Of a stretch of 64,000 nt of DNA, positions 10,179 to 22,644 are shown one piece after another (within the stretch, counting starts at the first letter, position 1; each line of letters begins with the position of its first letter). Source of the stretch: Skeletonema tropicum (lineage: Eukaryota > Bacillariophyta > Thalassiosirophyceae > Thalassiosirales > Thalassiosiraceae); assembly GCA_037178625.1 (NCBI GenBank), contig CM074137.1, positions 62,001-126,000 of the forward strand, given 5' to 3'. The notes under the pieces were generated by a model, which was given only the letters and a program-made list of their open reading frames with translations, did not search any database and was not told the origin of the DNA. Both the position numbers and the translations under genes were made by a program.

Positions 10179-11340
10179 CATTGCGCCTCATAGCTACATT
10201 GCGCTTGCCCCTCAATCAATTTGACAGAGTTGACTTTTACTTCCCAGTGATAACGTATCCTGTAAGGTGTCATTACCGCGGTTACATTCAGAGCTCGTTC
10301 AGATGAAAGTGAAGGAGGCCAAGGGAGGCCTCATCCAGTACGCACTGGTGAAAACAACAACAAGTTGCACAGAAGTCGGCAGCACGCTTCCTCATCGCGT
10401 CGCAGCATGTACAACATAACCCTCGTCCACATCAGAAGCAAATAAGCGATGGAAGTCTTGCCCCAGAGGTTCAATCCATCAACATTCGAGGCGTCCACTT
10501 TAGAATACCATAATCCGGGAGCAAGTTCCAGGAGTCTCGTAGCTTGCTCAAGAGGCGCATAACGCTCTTCCACAAAACGTCATTACCATTACACATGGGT
10601 GAACGACGTTTAGCCTTGTACCACCGTTCCCAATGTCTTCGAGAAAGTTAGCGACTTGCTCACCAAAACTCCGCATCTCCTTTACGTTTACGTGGCAACT
10701 GTTCAGTGCCAAACTGGTAACGGACAAGATAATCCAATCCTCTTATAATGATAGATGTAAATCATCTTCCCTACTTGCTAGGAGACAACCATCTATAGGT
10801 GGCCATCCCCTCCAGCTCCCGATCCGACGCCTGTTCCAAGCTAGCCTGATTGAAGAGGCACAGGTGCCGAAATCATGCATACCTCTCGAGGACACTGGAC
10901 GTATAACAAGGGGTCATTACCCTCAGCCCGCAAACACTGAACAGTTGTACAATTGCTACTATGACTATGACACTACATTTCCAATGCGTTGCTGATCCTA
11001 TCGCAGATGAGCGTGATGACGCAGGTAGATGTGGAGATGTCCAACGCCGTGGTGAATGTTTGCAATTTGCAACACTGCTATCTCCTAATGGCGAATACCA
11101 TGCAATTCCAAACCGCATGGAAGTCACTAGAGATGAAGCGGAATAAGTACTAGAGTGGGCACCCACCTTCATCACTGTTGACATGATACTTAGTACCTGT
11201 ACCTCTAGCATGCAATCAGTCGTCCAAACTTCTTCATTGTGCAGCAGCTTCCGCCAAGGCTGGACGTCCCCATGAGAGTGAGCGTCAGTCTCCACTTCAG
11301 TAGTTGCTTACGATGGCAACTCCACCATCACGGGTGTCAG

Positions 11341-11640
11341 TATCTTCCGAAAAACAGTAGTTTATGAACATCCCAGAATAAGCTGTTGGATCAACCACTG
11401 CAGAGGATCTTATTGCGTCACACAAACACCGCAGGTGCTCCCCCTCCGGCATCCCAACCAACATTCATCCTCAACATACACCCATGTTGAAGCTGTGCCC
11501 CAGCCAGCACTGTTGTCAATATCTTCCGAAAAACAGTAGTTCATGATCTTTGATCAACAACTCAACTGCAGAGGATCTTATTGCGTCTCCCAAACACCGC
11601 AGGTGACTCCCCCTCGGCATCCCAACTAACATCTAACCTT
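11341..11640. repeat. Imperfect tandem duplication, about 120-bp units
   Basis: The block 11341-11462 (TATCTTCCGAAAAACAGTAG, then GCAGAGGATCTTATTGCGTC, then AACACCGCAGGTG) recurs at about 11519-11640 with small indels. There is no coding pattern. Confidence 0.75.
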
Positions 11641-11690
11641 AACTATTGTACATTCATACCTTGCTCCTGCTGATCGTTGCGGCAGTGCAA

Positions 11691-12340
11691 TCTCCGTACA
11701 AATAAGCCATGCAGTTCCAAACCACATCATGTTGTCATTGGATGTCCAACGCCATAATCAATTCCCGCTTCACAGTCTCTCCATACACAAGAGATGGAGG
11801 CCCTCTACTAGCTTTTGGGCGGTAGTGGGACCCCGGAGACACGGACCTCTCATCTTATGTAAGTACGGGAGCACGTGGTAGAAGACTGGTTGATTGACCA
11901 AGACGATCGCACATCGATACAACATCCATCATCTCCGTCCCCCTCATTAGTAAAAAATATCTCAGCATATCTTCAACAAAAGATGGTCCGATACAAGCTG
12001 TACATAATATTCAGCTTCGCTGGAGAACCATCCGCCAATGACTAAGACTAACACTCCAGCTTGATGGAAACTTCCACAGATGGTGCTCTCTCCTCTAGGC
12101 ATCCGTCCTCCTTCCCCACCGGTATTTTGATCTCCGTACAGATAAGCCATGCAGTTCCAAACCGCATGGTGTCATTGGAGATCCATCGCAACAATCAGTT
12201 CCCGCTTCACAGCCACTCCATCTACAGAGATGGAGGTGGAGGCCCTCTACTAGCTGTTGGGCAGTAGTGGGACCCCGGAAACACGAAGCTCTCGTCTTGT
12301 GTAAGTACGGAAACACATGGTAGAAGACTGATTGATTGAC
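11691..12340. repeat. About 209-bp direct repeat, two copies
   Basis: Copy 1 (11691-11899) and copy 2 (12131-12340) share TCTCCGTACA, AATAAGCCATGCAGTTCCAA (copy 2 with GATAAGCC), GGAGGCCCTCTACTAGC, GTGGGACCCCGGA and TAGAAGACTG, with point changes and short indels. A shorter related piece (CCATGCAATTCCAAACCGCA) lies at about 11098. This points to repeated local duplication or a decayed repeat family. Confidence 0.75.
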
Positions 12341-13642
12341 TAGTCTGTCTTATCAAAGAAGCAGCAAGAAACTGGGCAGTGTGCACATGTTCGTCAGCAT
12401 CATCGTCCCCCGAAGATAGGTAAGCATCAGGCGTAGGCAACCCTCTCACAATGTGACCGGGTTGTTGCTTCCGTGGAGGACAGATTGGCAGGGCAACTGC
12501 TGAAGAACTCGTTGGCATATGCATAAGACGTTTTGGATGGGTGGCATGCGTAGCAGCACATGTGGCACCGATGGTCAGAGTAGGGAGGACCGAGCCTCGG
12601 ATGAAAATGAATAGAACAAAAAACCGCACCAACAACCTGGCCCCCCCGTGCAATGTAATGGCAGCGGGGGTGGTGAAGAAGTAGATGGTTAAGAGAGTGC
12701 GTAAGTCGAAGTGGGTAAAACCCGTGCATCGAACGCAACGCTCAGAATCTCTGTATAGACTGGGCTTCAGGCAGTCCATGATCGAGGGGCCCGCCTCGCC
12801 TCAAGCTCAAGCTATCTATTGAGATTCCATCCCCGGTGAACTAGTTGTGTTCCATAACTGAATCCATGTTGATGTATTTTGACTCCAAAAGAAGTGAGCA
12901 TTCATGCTCTCCATTGGATATTGGATCGAGGTGCGTATCAGTCAGATTCAAATCGAAAGCGGTAAAGGCGCAACACGTTTCTCGTTTCCGATTCGTCTCT
13001 CTCACGCATCCATGCCTCTTACATCACATGGTTCCATTTCTTTGGCTCTCAGTTATCGTGTCTGCCTGACTCTTGGACCACTTTAGCTCGAAGAGCACAG
13101 AGCGCTCTCTCTCTCTCTCCTCTCTCTAGATATGTAAGTAGAGAGAGAGGGTGGTCATTATTTTTATCTGAATCTGGAACTTCTGGAACGTTGGCCTTAG
13201 GAATTAGTATGTCAACGTACAGGAGGCTTGATCGGACATAGTTTCTGAACTAAGTATCTGAGTGCCACTTCCAACTTAAAAAGCTTAATCGTTGTTTTGG
13301 TGCCGCTTTGGTTAGGGTTATTTGAGTTTCTCCGGAAGATTTATGCTAAAACGCCACTGAAAATTGTACTTATGCATACTTAAGGTGGAACACAAGTAAA
13401 AAAACGCTAAGTAAAAGTAGCTGTTTATCTAGTGAAGATGGGCCTGTAGATCTACGATAGGAATTGGTATACCCTCATGCGAACTCAAAAACGGCCGTTT
13501 CAAGTCACGCCCCACCTCGCCCAACGACTTCGGACTGCACTGTCTCACACTTTTTCACCGCGATAAACGGCCAAAGCCACAACCACAGCACAATCACCAT
13601 GATGCCACTGTGGACTGCCTAGTAGTGCAAAATCGACACTGT

Positions 13643-13715
13643 ACCATAGGGTACTTTTGAAGTTGGAGGCGGAGAAGCCAATTTGTAGATCCCCTTCGAA
13701 AAAGTACCCTATGGT
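13643..13715. repeat. Short inverted repeat (15-bp arms)
   Basis: ACCATAGGGTACTTT (13643-13657) is exactly reverse-complemented at 13701-13715, with further partial pairing (GAAG/CTTC) inside. It could be a small MITE remnant or a hairpin. Confidence 0.7.
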
Positions 13716-15204
13716 TCGACAAATCCTAGGAGAAACTATTTTTCCCCGCGACGTAACGGAAATTGTTTGATGCAACTGATGCTGTGGACTACTGCCTTAG
13801 GTAATCATCATTACCACCATTTACGATGCCACCACGACGCAACAATCGATACTATACATCCATAGGGAGGCATCGGTGTCTTGGTAGCTGCTGCTTCGCC
13901 CGATTACGTCGTCCGGAACGTCGGTTACTTGGTGTCGACATATTTTATATAATATTTTATATCGGCGGTGCCGATAAACCATTCCTAAAGGCAACCAACC
14001 CGCTCCCTCGACTCTACTATGCTATAAATACAACGGCTTGGCACTCTGGAGCGGAAGTAATGACTGCACAACGTCGCCTACGTGGTGAAAAAAATACACA
14101 ATTTGTCGTTTCCGTCGAATCAACAATCAACTGACAATTAATGCAAACGGCGTAGGTATCGACCAAACAAGTATCAATAGATCATTATTATGATAGTATG
14201 CATCCATGAGAGTAATATTAATAGTGGATATTGTGGACAACATCATATTATCAAGTATTACATCTAGAATAATTTACGAAAAATACCAACAAATAATAAC
14301 ATAGTATATCTGATATTAAACTCTACCTTGATGCTCCACCAACACACAGAAGTCTTCTATTCGATTATATGAACGTGTGATACAAAGAAAACCACCCATC
14401 TTCTGTTATGGGCTCTTTAGAAAGTTGATCATTGCATACACTCTGGCTAGAAAAATAAATTACCTCTCACTGATAAAATGTACTTTATCACGTACTAGTT
14501 GATGTTTGAAAACACTCCAAGTATCCAAAGACGCCTTCCATGTAATATATATTGATTTTACGCGAGGAAACCCTCTCTTTAGTCGTAAATCACCACGGAA
14601 ATGTCGATGGGAGGGGTGACGGGAGGTAAAAGTTGTGGATTTTATGCCGTTGATGGCGACGTTAATTTATTAGTTTTCGGTAAATCAACTGGGTATTGTG
14701 GTCGGTGACGCTTAGATTATTATGTATAAGATCGGTTGAGCCAAGTATAATGGGTGTTTTTATTAGATGTGCATAACTGTGGCCATAGGAGTGGAGGACA
14801 TCATGGTGAGGGTGTAAAAGATGATATTTGGAGGGTGGATTTTGAGTGGTACCGGTTAGCGACGGCCTCTCTACGAAGGAATCGTCCCCCCTAGCTACGG
14901 CCAAAATAGCGATTGTACAGTAGGAATAATATTCAAAAACACTTGTGTTCCACCTTAAGGAAGATTGAAGATGATGATGATGGTTCCATCCATCGCACTA
15001 CCTCGATTCATCCTTCTTACTTATTTACGACAGCGGTGACTAGCTCTCGTCCGCCGTGCGCCATTTTCGTGGACTGGTTCCTTTTTTAACTCTCTCTCTC
15101 TCTCTCTCTCGTCACTTCGAAGTTGGGCGGCACGGAAGAGGTCCAGGTCGCTTTCCTACAACAACACATTATTATTTGGTAATCTTTCTCACCACTCCGC
15201 TCGA

Positions 15205-16662
15205 ATGGTTGGCAACGATATTATCATGAGAAGAGACTTGATTCGCAAGAGTCGGTCCATTGCACACGAGATACTACTGGCTGCTAGTGTGACCCTGGCC
15301 AATCTCGTCGTCTTATTCATAACTTACGACGGGCGTCATTATCTGGAGTTGCCGCCGTCGCCAGTGAGTTCAGTAATGATTGTGATTGTCGCCATGATGG
15401 TGGTCGTTTTGATTTGGCGGCATTACATCTACAATCGAATGCATAATAATGAATGGGAGGATCGTCAAGGGAGAAAAGAACACAACAACGAAGAAGCTTC
15501 GTTCATGCAGCAGCTTCTATTTCCGTATTGGTGGTATCGGTTATCGTGTGGTCTAATGTTTCTCGGCAACTGCATGCTACCGATGCAATTTCTGTTTAGC
15601 AACAATCTACTAGATCCAGAGACTGGCGATCCGTACCAGTTCAATATCACATGTGCACTCTGCTATGGGTTTGTCTTTTCAATGATTGGTTTGAATATCT
15701 TGGCGGATTTAACAATAGTCATTACGTTGAAACTCTTCGGATGGACGACACCATGTTGTCAACAACTTCTTCGTATATCATTGTCGAGTAGGAGATGGTG
15801 GTGTCGCTTTCGTGCACCGTTGGTGTTTTTAGTATCAGCCAAGATTGTATTGGGAGGAGCATTAATTGCGAAAGAAAATCCAATTGTTGTCCAGCTCACA
15901 GTGCCAATTTCACATCTTCCCCACTCTCTTGAAAACTTTCGAATAATACAATTGTCTGATATACACATTGGTGTAACCATTGGGAGAACAAGGGTGAAGA
16001 AAGTTGTCGATATCGTCAATGATCTTTGTAGTAGCGGCAGTAGTGATGACAAAAAATGTGATCTCATCGCTCTAACTGGAGATATTGTCGATGGCGAACC
16101 GCATGGCCTTATGAGAGCAATTGAACCGTTGGAGAATCTTTGCCCCGATGATAACGTGCCCAAAGTGTTTGTCCCTGGGAACCATGAACACATTCATTTC
16201 ATTGTAGATCATGTTGTTACTGTGCTCTCCGAGGTAGGCATCAATTCCCTCATGAATGACAATATCCGCCTCCCAATTGATGAAGCTAGAGACAATCAGT
16301 TGGTAGTGGTTGGATTGGACGACCTGTCGTCAAGACAATATCGAGGAAAGGAAAATGAAGCATTTGAAGGTATTGATTCGGAAAAGGATACAGTTGTATT
16401 ACTTGCGCATCAACCAAACCATCTGAAAGTGGCAGAGAGTCATGGAGTGGATCTTATGCTCTCGGGCCATACTCATGCCGGCCAATTCTTTCCCGGGACA
16501 TTACTCGCATGGCTTTTTAATTCAAGATTCTCCGGGTATTATCCTTCTCGTGGTGAAACAGCCGTCTATGTCTCTGCCGGCACGTTGTTTTGGGGACCTC
16601 CCGTTCGTTTCAGTACTCGACATCATGAAATTACAGACATTCGTTTGGTTAAATCACAGTAG
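15205..16662 (+). CDS. Multi-pass membrane metallophosphoesterase (TMPPE/YkuE-like)
   Basis: The 485-residue product has about five hydrophobic segments in its N-terminal half (near 20-42, 53-73, 112-131, 147-178 and 205-222), followed by a calcineurin-like phosphoesterase domain from about 245 to the end. Metal-ligand motifs appear in order: SDIHIG (D252, H254), TGDIVDG (about 291-297), GNHEH (325-329), LAHQPNH and SGHTHAGQ (near 418). These are the five signature blocks of the fold, so the enzyme should be active; family members cleave phosphomonoesters or diesters, including lipid-linked ones. The substrate is unknown. The start follows a CT-rich leader, and a second Met eight codons in is possible. 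The gene converges with the RING-CH gene, with 91 bp between the two stop codons. Confidence 0.9.
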   Translation: MVGNDIIMRRDLIRKSRSIAHEILLAASVTLANLVVLFITYDGRHYLELPPSPVSSVMIVIVAMMVVVLIWRHYIYNRMHNNEWEDRQGRKEHNNEEASFMQQLLFPYWWYRLSCGLMFLGNCMLPMQFLFSNNLLDPETGDPYQFNITCALCYGFVFSMIGLNILADLTIVITLKLFGWTTPCCQQLLRISLSSRRWWCRFRAPLVFLVSAKIVLGGALIAKENPIVVQLTVPISHLPHSLENFRIIQLSDIHIGVTIGRTRVKKVVDIVNDLCSSGSSDDKKCDLIALTGDIVDGEPHGLMRAIEPLENLCPDDNVPKVFVPGNHEHIHFIVDHVVTVLSEVGINSLMNDNIRLPIDEARDNQLVVVGLDDLSSRQYRGKENEAFEGIDSEKDTVVLLAHQPNHLKVAESHGVDLMLSGHTHAGQFFPGTLLAWLFNSRFSGYYPSRGETAVYVSAGTLFWGPPVRFSTRHHEITDIRLVKSQ

Positions 16663-16753
16663 AATGAAAGGTTAATGAACCCCATTAAATGCAATTAGTT
16701 CAGTTTTATCTGTATAGTAATAATAATAATAGGCTTGTATTCACCGCTCTATC

Positions 16754-19335
16754 TTAATCTTGATGCGGTCTCCTACGGCCTCGCTGAACAGCTGCCCTTC
16801 TTCGAACTCTATACTTTCTATAAATATGCTCAAGACATAGAACCAAACAAGCCGCAACCCAAATTCCCACAATCATTCCAATATCCGCCTCACAATTCTC
16901 CTCTTCCAAATAAAATTGGGGGTTTATACTTCGAACTGGTGGAGAGCACCCGATTGTTGCATAATCCGTATTCCCGTCTTCAGTTGGAGTGCACAAAAAG
17001 TTTCGAGACATGAATGAAGCTCTAGCGCCCAAAAAGTCCCATTTGTTGTAGTAGAGTTTTGCATATTCTAGCAGTGCGGCAAATGCTTTGTTGCTGAAGG
17101 AATCGATGAATGGACCTTCCGTTGTTGACTCTGTAAAAGGAGTTGATGATGCCAACACTCCAAAACATTGAGATGAATCCCCAAAGTATCCCCGAACTAA
17201 CCCAGTGGTGACCGCTGTTAAGAAAAAGGTGCAAATAATGACACTAACTTCGAGGGTGCGTCCACGGATATCAATCCCTGCCGATCGTTTAAGTGTGGAG
17301 GCGACTCCGCCGGCGATATTCCCCATGGCCACGAAGTTGATTGGAAGTAGTGTAGCGGACGTGTCATAGATAGGAAAGTTCTAAGAGATGAGGGGGAAGA
17401 GAGATTAGGAAAGGATGGCGTTAGTTAAATCCCTTTGTTGTCAATCGATGCAGAAATTGCTTTCAAGAAAACAACAAAATTAACAACATCACTGCCAAAC
17501 AAACAAACATAACAATTCATCATCACACTCACCTTGATAATTCCCGGAACAAACATCAAAGTCCCCAAAGTATAAACAACCACACTCGACCAAAACCTCG
17601 CAGGCTTATAACAAACATGCTTATGCACAATATGCCAACTAACATTCTGACACTGCCTCGAACAATAATAACTACGGAGGCATCGGACACACTTCCACCG
17701 TGCCCTACGTCGGCATAGACTGCATGCCCATCGTCGTCGACTTACACCACGTTTCTTGAGGGTACGTCGCGCCTTACAGTACAGTGCAACGATTGGACTA
17801 GCCAGTACGGGGACAATGGGACGAAGCCACCGACGTCGTACCACAGCTGCACCCAGTTGCCACCAGGGATGTGGACGACGTAATGCCGCCAAGACATGGG
17901 GAGGCATGGCATCCAACCAATCATCATCCCCCACCATCATCATTCCCCCCTCGACACCAACACCGGCAGGATTATTGCGATTGTTGGTAGGCCGTGAGGG
18001 GGGTGGGGGGAGTGTATATTCCGACCCACATGTTTCACAGTTTAGACCGTTCTTGGCACCGGGATGACGGGAGCGGCAGCGCCATTGTTCGACGCAGAGG
18101 TAGTGTACAAATGCCATTGATCCGGTGCATTTGCACGGTGCTAGGAGGGGATTGTCGGCGGAGGGATGGAAGCGTGTAATGGGTGGAATGTGAATGTTGG
18201 TGGTATTATTGTTGTTGTTGTTGTTCTGTACTTCAGCAGAATCCCCCGGTTCAGAGGATGATAGTATGGGAACTAGTGTGCATCTCTCCTCTTCGGAATA
18301 ATTTCTTCTCGTGGAGTTAACAGTACCAGTAGTAGTAGTAGTGACAGCGGCAGTTGTAGTTGTTGCCGCAGCAGCAGAAGTGTCCACCACATCCCTCTCA
18401 CGAGATCCTTCATCCACATCATCTCCCACTGCATTCGTAGCAGTATTTGACAATGACGACTGCTGCTGCTGCTGCTGCTGCTGCTGTTGTGAAGGTCCTC
18501 CGGTAGTTTCCATATAATCCGTATTCACATCATGCAATCCCTCTCGACAGATACGACAGAATACAGGCTCCCCCGTTTCCAATGACACTAAAATCTCATC
18601 ATTGTGATCACCACCACCATCACTAGTCCCACTGCTGTTGTTGTTATTGTTGTTGTTATTCTTCAACAATCCGTCATCATAGGAAGGTAACAATTTCATA
18701 GCCGCCGAGGTAGGATAACAAATGTTGGTTTGAGTGCACAACAAAGATGTCGAAATCACGGCTGTTTCTTGTCCATTGAGTGACTCAATGTGAGTACTTG
18801 TAGTATCATCATGTTGTCGTGGGGGCCCTTGCCCTTGATTGTTAGTATTGCTGTTGACGTCCTGATTGTCCTGATTGTCACTCACACTCACACTCCTCTG
18901 TGTATGAATATCAGCCACCTTGCTCATGGCAACATATCCGCCATGCGTTCCATGCTCCCCCGGCCATTTGAGTCGAAGCCAATATCTTCCATGGGCAATG
19001 AGGCATTGATCGACCAATACGACTTCTGCGTGGCGGATACGTCGGATTGGAGTGGGCGATGATTTATTATTATTACTGGTAGTCTTCGTCTTCTTTGGAG
19101 CTTCGTGAATGGAGGAGACTGATGTGGAGGTGCCGTGTCTCAGTAGCTCACCTGAAGCAGCTGAGTTATCGCCATCACGGTTGGTGGCTGCATTGTCATT
19201 GTCATTGTTATGATCGTCATTTTCATTATTACTTATATTTGATCGAGGGAGAGGAAACGGCCGCTCGTAGACCAAGAGGCCGTGGCGCCAAGGCTCCTTG
19301 GTGGAGTCGCCGGGGAGTGATAGATAGATCGGCAT
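16754..19335 (-). CDS. RING-CH + MYND finger membrane protein, two exons (probable E3 ubiquitin ligase)
   Basis: Exon 1 is 19335-17533 and exon 2 is 17380-16754. The 152-bp GT-AG intron (ATCAAG|GTGAGT ... CTCTTAG|AAC, phase 0) gives about 809 residues. The N-terminal third is low-complexity, with Asn and Gln runs. FCRICREG supplies the first Cys pair of a RING-CH finger. The rest (CKCTGSMAFVHYLC, later CETC) follows only after a Ser/Thr/Gln-rich insert of more than 100 residues. A canonical MYND finger (CSLCRRRARWKC ... YYCSRQCQ ... HKHVC) comes next. Hydrophobic segments lie at the end of exon 1 (VVVYTLGTLMFVPGIIK) and twice in exon 2. RING-CH proteins of the MARCH type are membrane ubiquitin ligases. 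Exon 2 alone could be misread as a separate gene. The 5' part is the source of the tandem array at 21.0-29.8 kb. Confidence 0.85.
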
Positions 19336-19797
19336 GCCTTAATAAATTATTATATTATTCGCTTCTGGGATGATATGATCTATCTGATGATGTCTGTTGC
19401 TGTTGTCCCCCTGAATTATATTTGTGATGTGATGGTGTGGTGACGATGATGAATGAAATTGAAGTGACGTGGCTGGCAATGAATATCTATTAATAATCAG
19501 AATCAGAATTAGAATCAGCCGACCCTGAATCTCTTTCATTCAGGTATCGTAGGTCGACTATAGCCTATAGTAGTGGACACCAAAGACATGAAGCAATGCT
19601 ACAATAATATTATTGTGCGTTTTGCGTTTCTCAATCGTTTTGATTTGAGAGAGGTGGCAGTGGCAGGTTGCGGCGTGCGTGACGGACGTGAGGATATAGG
19701 AGGTTTCGTTTCTTCGAAGATCGCATCTTTTGGTTGAAGCGCGTTTGCCTGTATTGTAGCCTGAGAACCTAACCGGCGGCGCGGCGAGCAAGGCAAG

Positions 19798-21040
19798 CAG
19801 CAAGCGCATCGTAAGTATCATGGGTCATGGGCGTGGGCCTCTTTCTGAAGATCTGCAAAGCGGCATCCATCTTTCACTTTTTGAATCAACACATCACAGC
19901 TCAATAGCTCAAGCAGTTCAAAATGAATGACCATGGCCGATATATTCTATCTCGACTCCTACGCGGCCAATCAAGACGATAAGTGTCGTTTCGGAAAGCT
20001 CTCGAGCAGGTCTATCGATTAGGCGTGTAATCAAGTCGATTGGACGACTTTTTGTTGATCGTCTCGGTCAAAAACGGGGCAAGAAAGCTGCCGACAGCTT
20101 GGAATCCACCGCCGCAGCTGTAATATTCACAGCCGAGGTCAAAATTTGACCAAAATCCAATATGACCACCGTTGGAATCGTCTTTTCAAGCTCTATCGAT
20201 ATATACCATCATTTCTATCAAACATAACAACCACTGCTCGGGCAAAGCCCTCGCGAAAAATTGACTGTTACTGCAGCGATGTCATGATGGGTTGGTACAT
20301 CATGATGTGAGATCCAAAAAAGCGACCACTGTAGATCTTCAATGCAATAAGATCCATGACAGTTGGCACGAGCACGAGCGCACTCAACAATATAATCAGA
20401 GCTCGGGCAAAGCCCTCGCACAACACGTTATCATCAGCTGGCCTCGACTCCGCTCGGCAAATAATAATATAGCACCACACAACAATCAATCATCACAATG
20501 ATCATTCTATTCCACCACCGCCACTACTATCATCCATTACCATCATTCCTTCATCCATTCGCCTTACGGCTCACCACTGTGGCGGTGGTGAAGTTGTTAC
20601 GCAATGATCATTCCAATCCACCACCACCGCCACACACAACAGTCATTCCACCACCACCGCTGTCATCGTCACTGGATTTTCATTTGGTAGTAGTGGTGGT
20701 GGACTTGGTAGTAGCAGTCCACCACCGACACTCAATTCTCAACCGCCACCACTGCTGCTATCATACCACCACTACTACCAAATCCAGTCGCTGTTGTTGT
20801 TGTATTTATTGAGCGAGTGCGAGCGGCAGCGAGGACGAGCAGTGTTTATTGTTCGAATCGAATCGATATCGAGAAGTAGCGCTTGAAATGACGATTCGAA
20901 TGATACGGTTGTGTCATTGTCGATTCTGGTCAAAATCCGAATTTGGAATGTCGATTTTCATTTGGAGCTTGATATTCGAAATATAGTATAGGGGAATTTT
21001 ATTGGTTGATTGTCATGTACATACTACGATCGCTATTGAT
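19798..21040. repeat. Array spacer, copy 1
   Basis: The spacer begins after the shared upstream block and ends at ATCGCTATTGATGA before the CTG tract. It holds two copies of GCTCGGGCAAAGCCCTCGC (near 20236 and 20400), CCACCACCG-rich simple sequence with an inverted repeat (TTTGGTAGTAGTGGTGGT), and a block at 19951-20080 that also occurs diverged and inverted at 43626-43765. The spacer therefore contains dispersed repeat DNA. Its ORFs are simple-sequence translations and are not supported. Confidence 0.7.
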
Positions 21041-21043
21041 GAC

Positions 21044-21075
<32 letters not shown>

Positions 21076-21924
21076 TTGTGAAGGTCCTCCGGTAGTTTCC
21101 ATATAATCCGTATTCACATCATGCAATCCCTCTCGACAGATACGACAGAATACAGGCTCCCCCGTTTCCAATGACACTAAAATCTCATCATTGTGATCAC
21201 CACCACCATCACTAGTCCCACTGCTGTTGTTGTTATTGTTGTTGTTATTCTTCAACAATCCGTCATCATAGGAAGGTAACAATTTCATAGCCGCCGAGGT
21301 AGGATAACAAATGTTGGTTTGAGTGCACAACAAAGATGTCGAAATCACGGCTGTTTCTTGTCCATTGAGTGACTCAATGTGAGTACTTGTAGTATCATCA
21401 TGTTGTCGTGGGGGCCCTTGCCCTTGATTGTTAGTATTGCTGTTGACGTCCTGATTGTCCTGATTGTCACTCACACTCACACTCCTCTGTGTATGAATAT
21501 CAGCCACCTTGCTCATGGCAACATATCCGCCATGCGTTCCATGCTCCCCCGGCCATTTGAGTCGAAGCCAATATCTTCCATGGGCAATGAGGCATTGATC
21601 GACCAATACGACTTCTGCGTGGCGGATACGTCGGATTGGAGTGGGCGATGATTTATTATTATTACTGGTAGTCTTCGTCTTCTTTGGAGCTTCGTGAATG
21701 GAGGAGACTGATGTGGAGGTGCCGTGTCTCAGTAGCTCACCTGAAGCAGCTGAGTTATCGCCATCACGGTTGGTGGCTGCATTGTCATTGTCATTGTTAT
21801 GATCGTCATTTTCATTATTACTTATATTTGATCGAGGGAGAGGAAACGGCCGCTCGTAGACCAAGAGGCCGTGGCGCCAAGGCTCCTTGGTGGAGTCGCC
21901 GGGGAGTGATAGATAGATCGGCAT
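21013..21924 (-). pseudogene. Truncated 5' copy of the RING-CH/MYND gene (copy 2)
   Basis: This 303-residue ORF matches the first about 290 residues of the full gene and then reads out of a 12-Gln tract into spacer-encoded SSIAIVVCT and a stop. It keeps only the first Cys pair of the RING-CH finger (FCRIC) and lacks the rest of the ring, the MYND finger and the membrane segments, so it cannot be a ligase. The start region and about 430 bp of upstream DNA are duplicated intact, so it may still be transcribed. Confidence 0.85.
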
Positions 21925-22644
21925 GCCTTAATAAATTATTATATTATTCGCTTCTGGGATGATATGATCTATCTGATGATGTCTGTTGCTGTTGTCCCCC
22001 TGAATTATATTTGTGATGTGATGGTGTGGTGACGATGATGAATGAAATTGAAGTGACGTGGCTGGCAATGAATATCTATTAATAATCAGAATCAGAATTA
22101 GAATCAGCCGACCCTGAATCTCTTTCATTCAGGTATCGTAGGTCGACTATAGCCTATAGTAGTGGACACCAAAGACATGAAGCAATGCTACAATAATATT
22201 ATTGTGCGTTTTGCGTTTCTCAATCGTTTTGATTTGAGAGAGGTGGCAGGTTGCGGCGTGCGTGACGGACGTGAGGATATAGGAGGTTTCGTTTCTTCGA
22301 AGATCGCATCTTTTGGTTGAAGCGCGTTTGCCTGTATTGTAGCCTGAGAACCTAACCGGCGGCGCGGCGAGCAAGGCAAGCAGCAAGCGCATCGTAAGTA
22401 TCATGGGTCATGGGCGTGGGCCTCTTTCTGAAGATCTGCAAAGCGGCATCCATCTTTCACTTTTTGAATCAACACATCACAGCTCAATAGCTCAAGCAGT
22501 TCAAAATGAATGACCATGGCCGATATATTCTATCTCGACTCCTACGCGGCCAATCAAGACGATAAGTGTCGTTTCGGAAAGCTCTCGAGCAGGTCTATCG
22601 ATTAGGCGTGTAATCAAGTCGATTGGACGACTTTTTGTAGATCG

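Larger units (their letters stand above)
10179..15204. other. Long region without a supported gene
   Basis: ORFs of 60-185 residues occur on both strands but lack family resemblance, are low-complexity, or overlap duplicated DNA. The supportable contents are the duplicated segments at 11.3-12.3 kb, the inverted repeat at 13.64 kb and CT-rich microsatellites (about 13107-13135 and 15091-15110). The second CT run lies about 95 bp upstream of the metallophosphoesterase start and may be part of its promoter region. Confidence 0.5.

Noticed and set aside
12222..12779. 185-codon minus-strand ORF
   Set aside because: It overlaps the duplicated 209-bp unit, has an unusual His/Thr/Pro composition, and a competing ORF lies in another frame of the same strand.
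16754..17332. Separate two-helix membrane protein gene
   Set aside because: The frame has no ATG at its 5' end and is joined in phase to the RING-CH gene by clean donor and acceptor sites, so it is that gene's second exon.
18790..19062. Plus-strand ORFs of 90-92 codons repeated over each RING-CH copy
   Set aside because: They are antisense shadows of the well-supported minus-strand coding sequence.
20498..20812. 104-codon ORF repeated in each array spacer (also 23818-24132 and 26407-26721)
   Set aside because: It translates CCACCACCG/GGTGGTGG simple sequence into His, Pro and Val runs. Its repetition comes from the array, not from selection.
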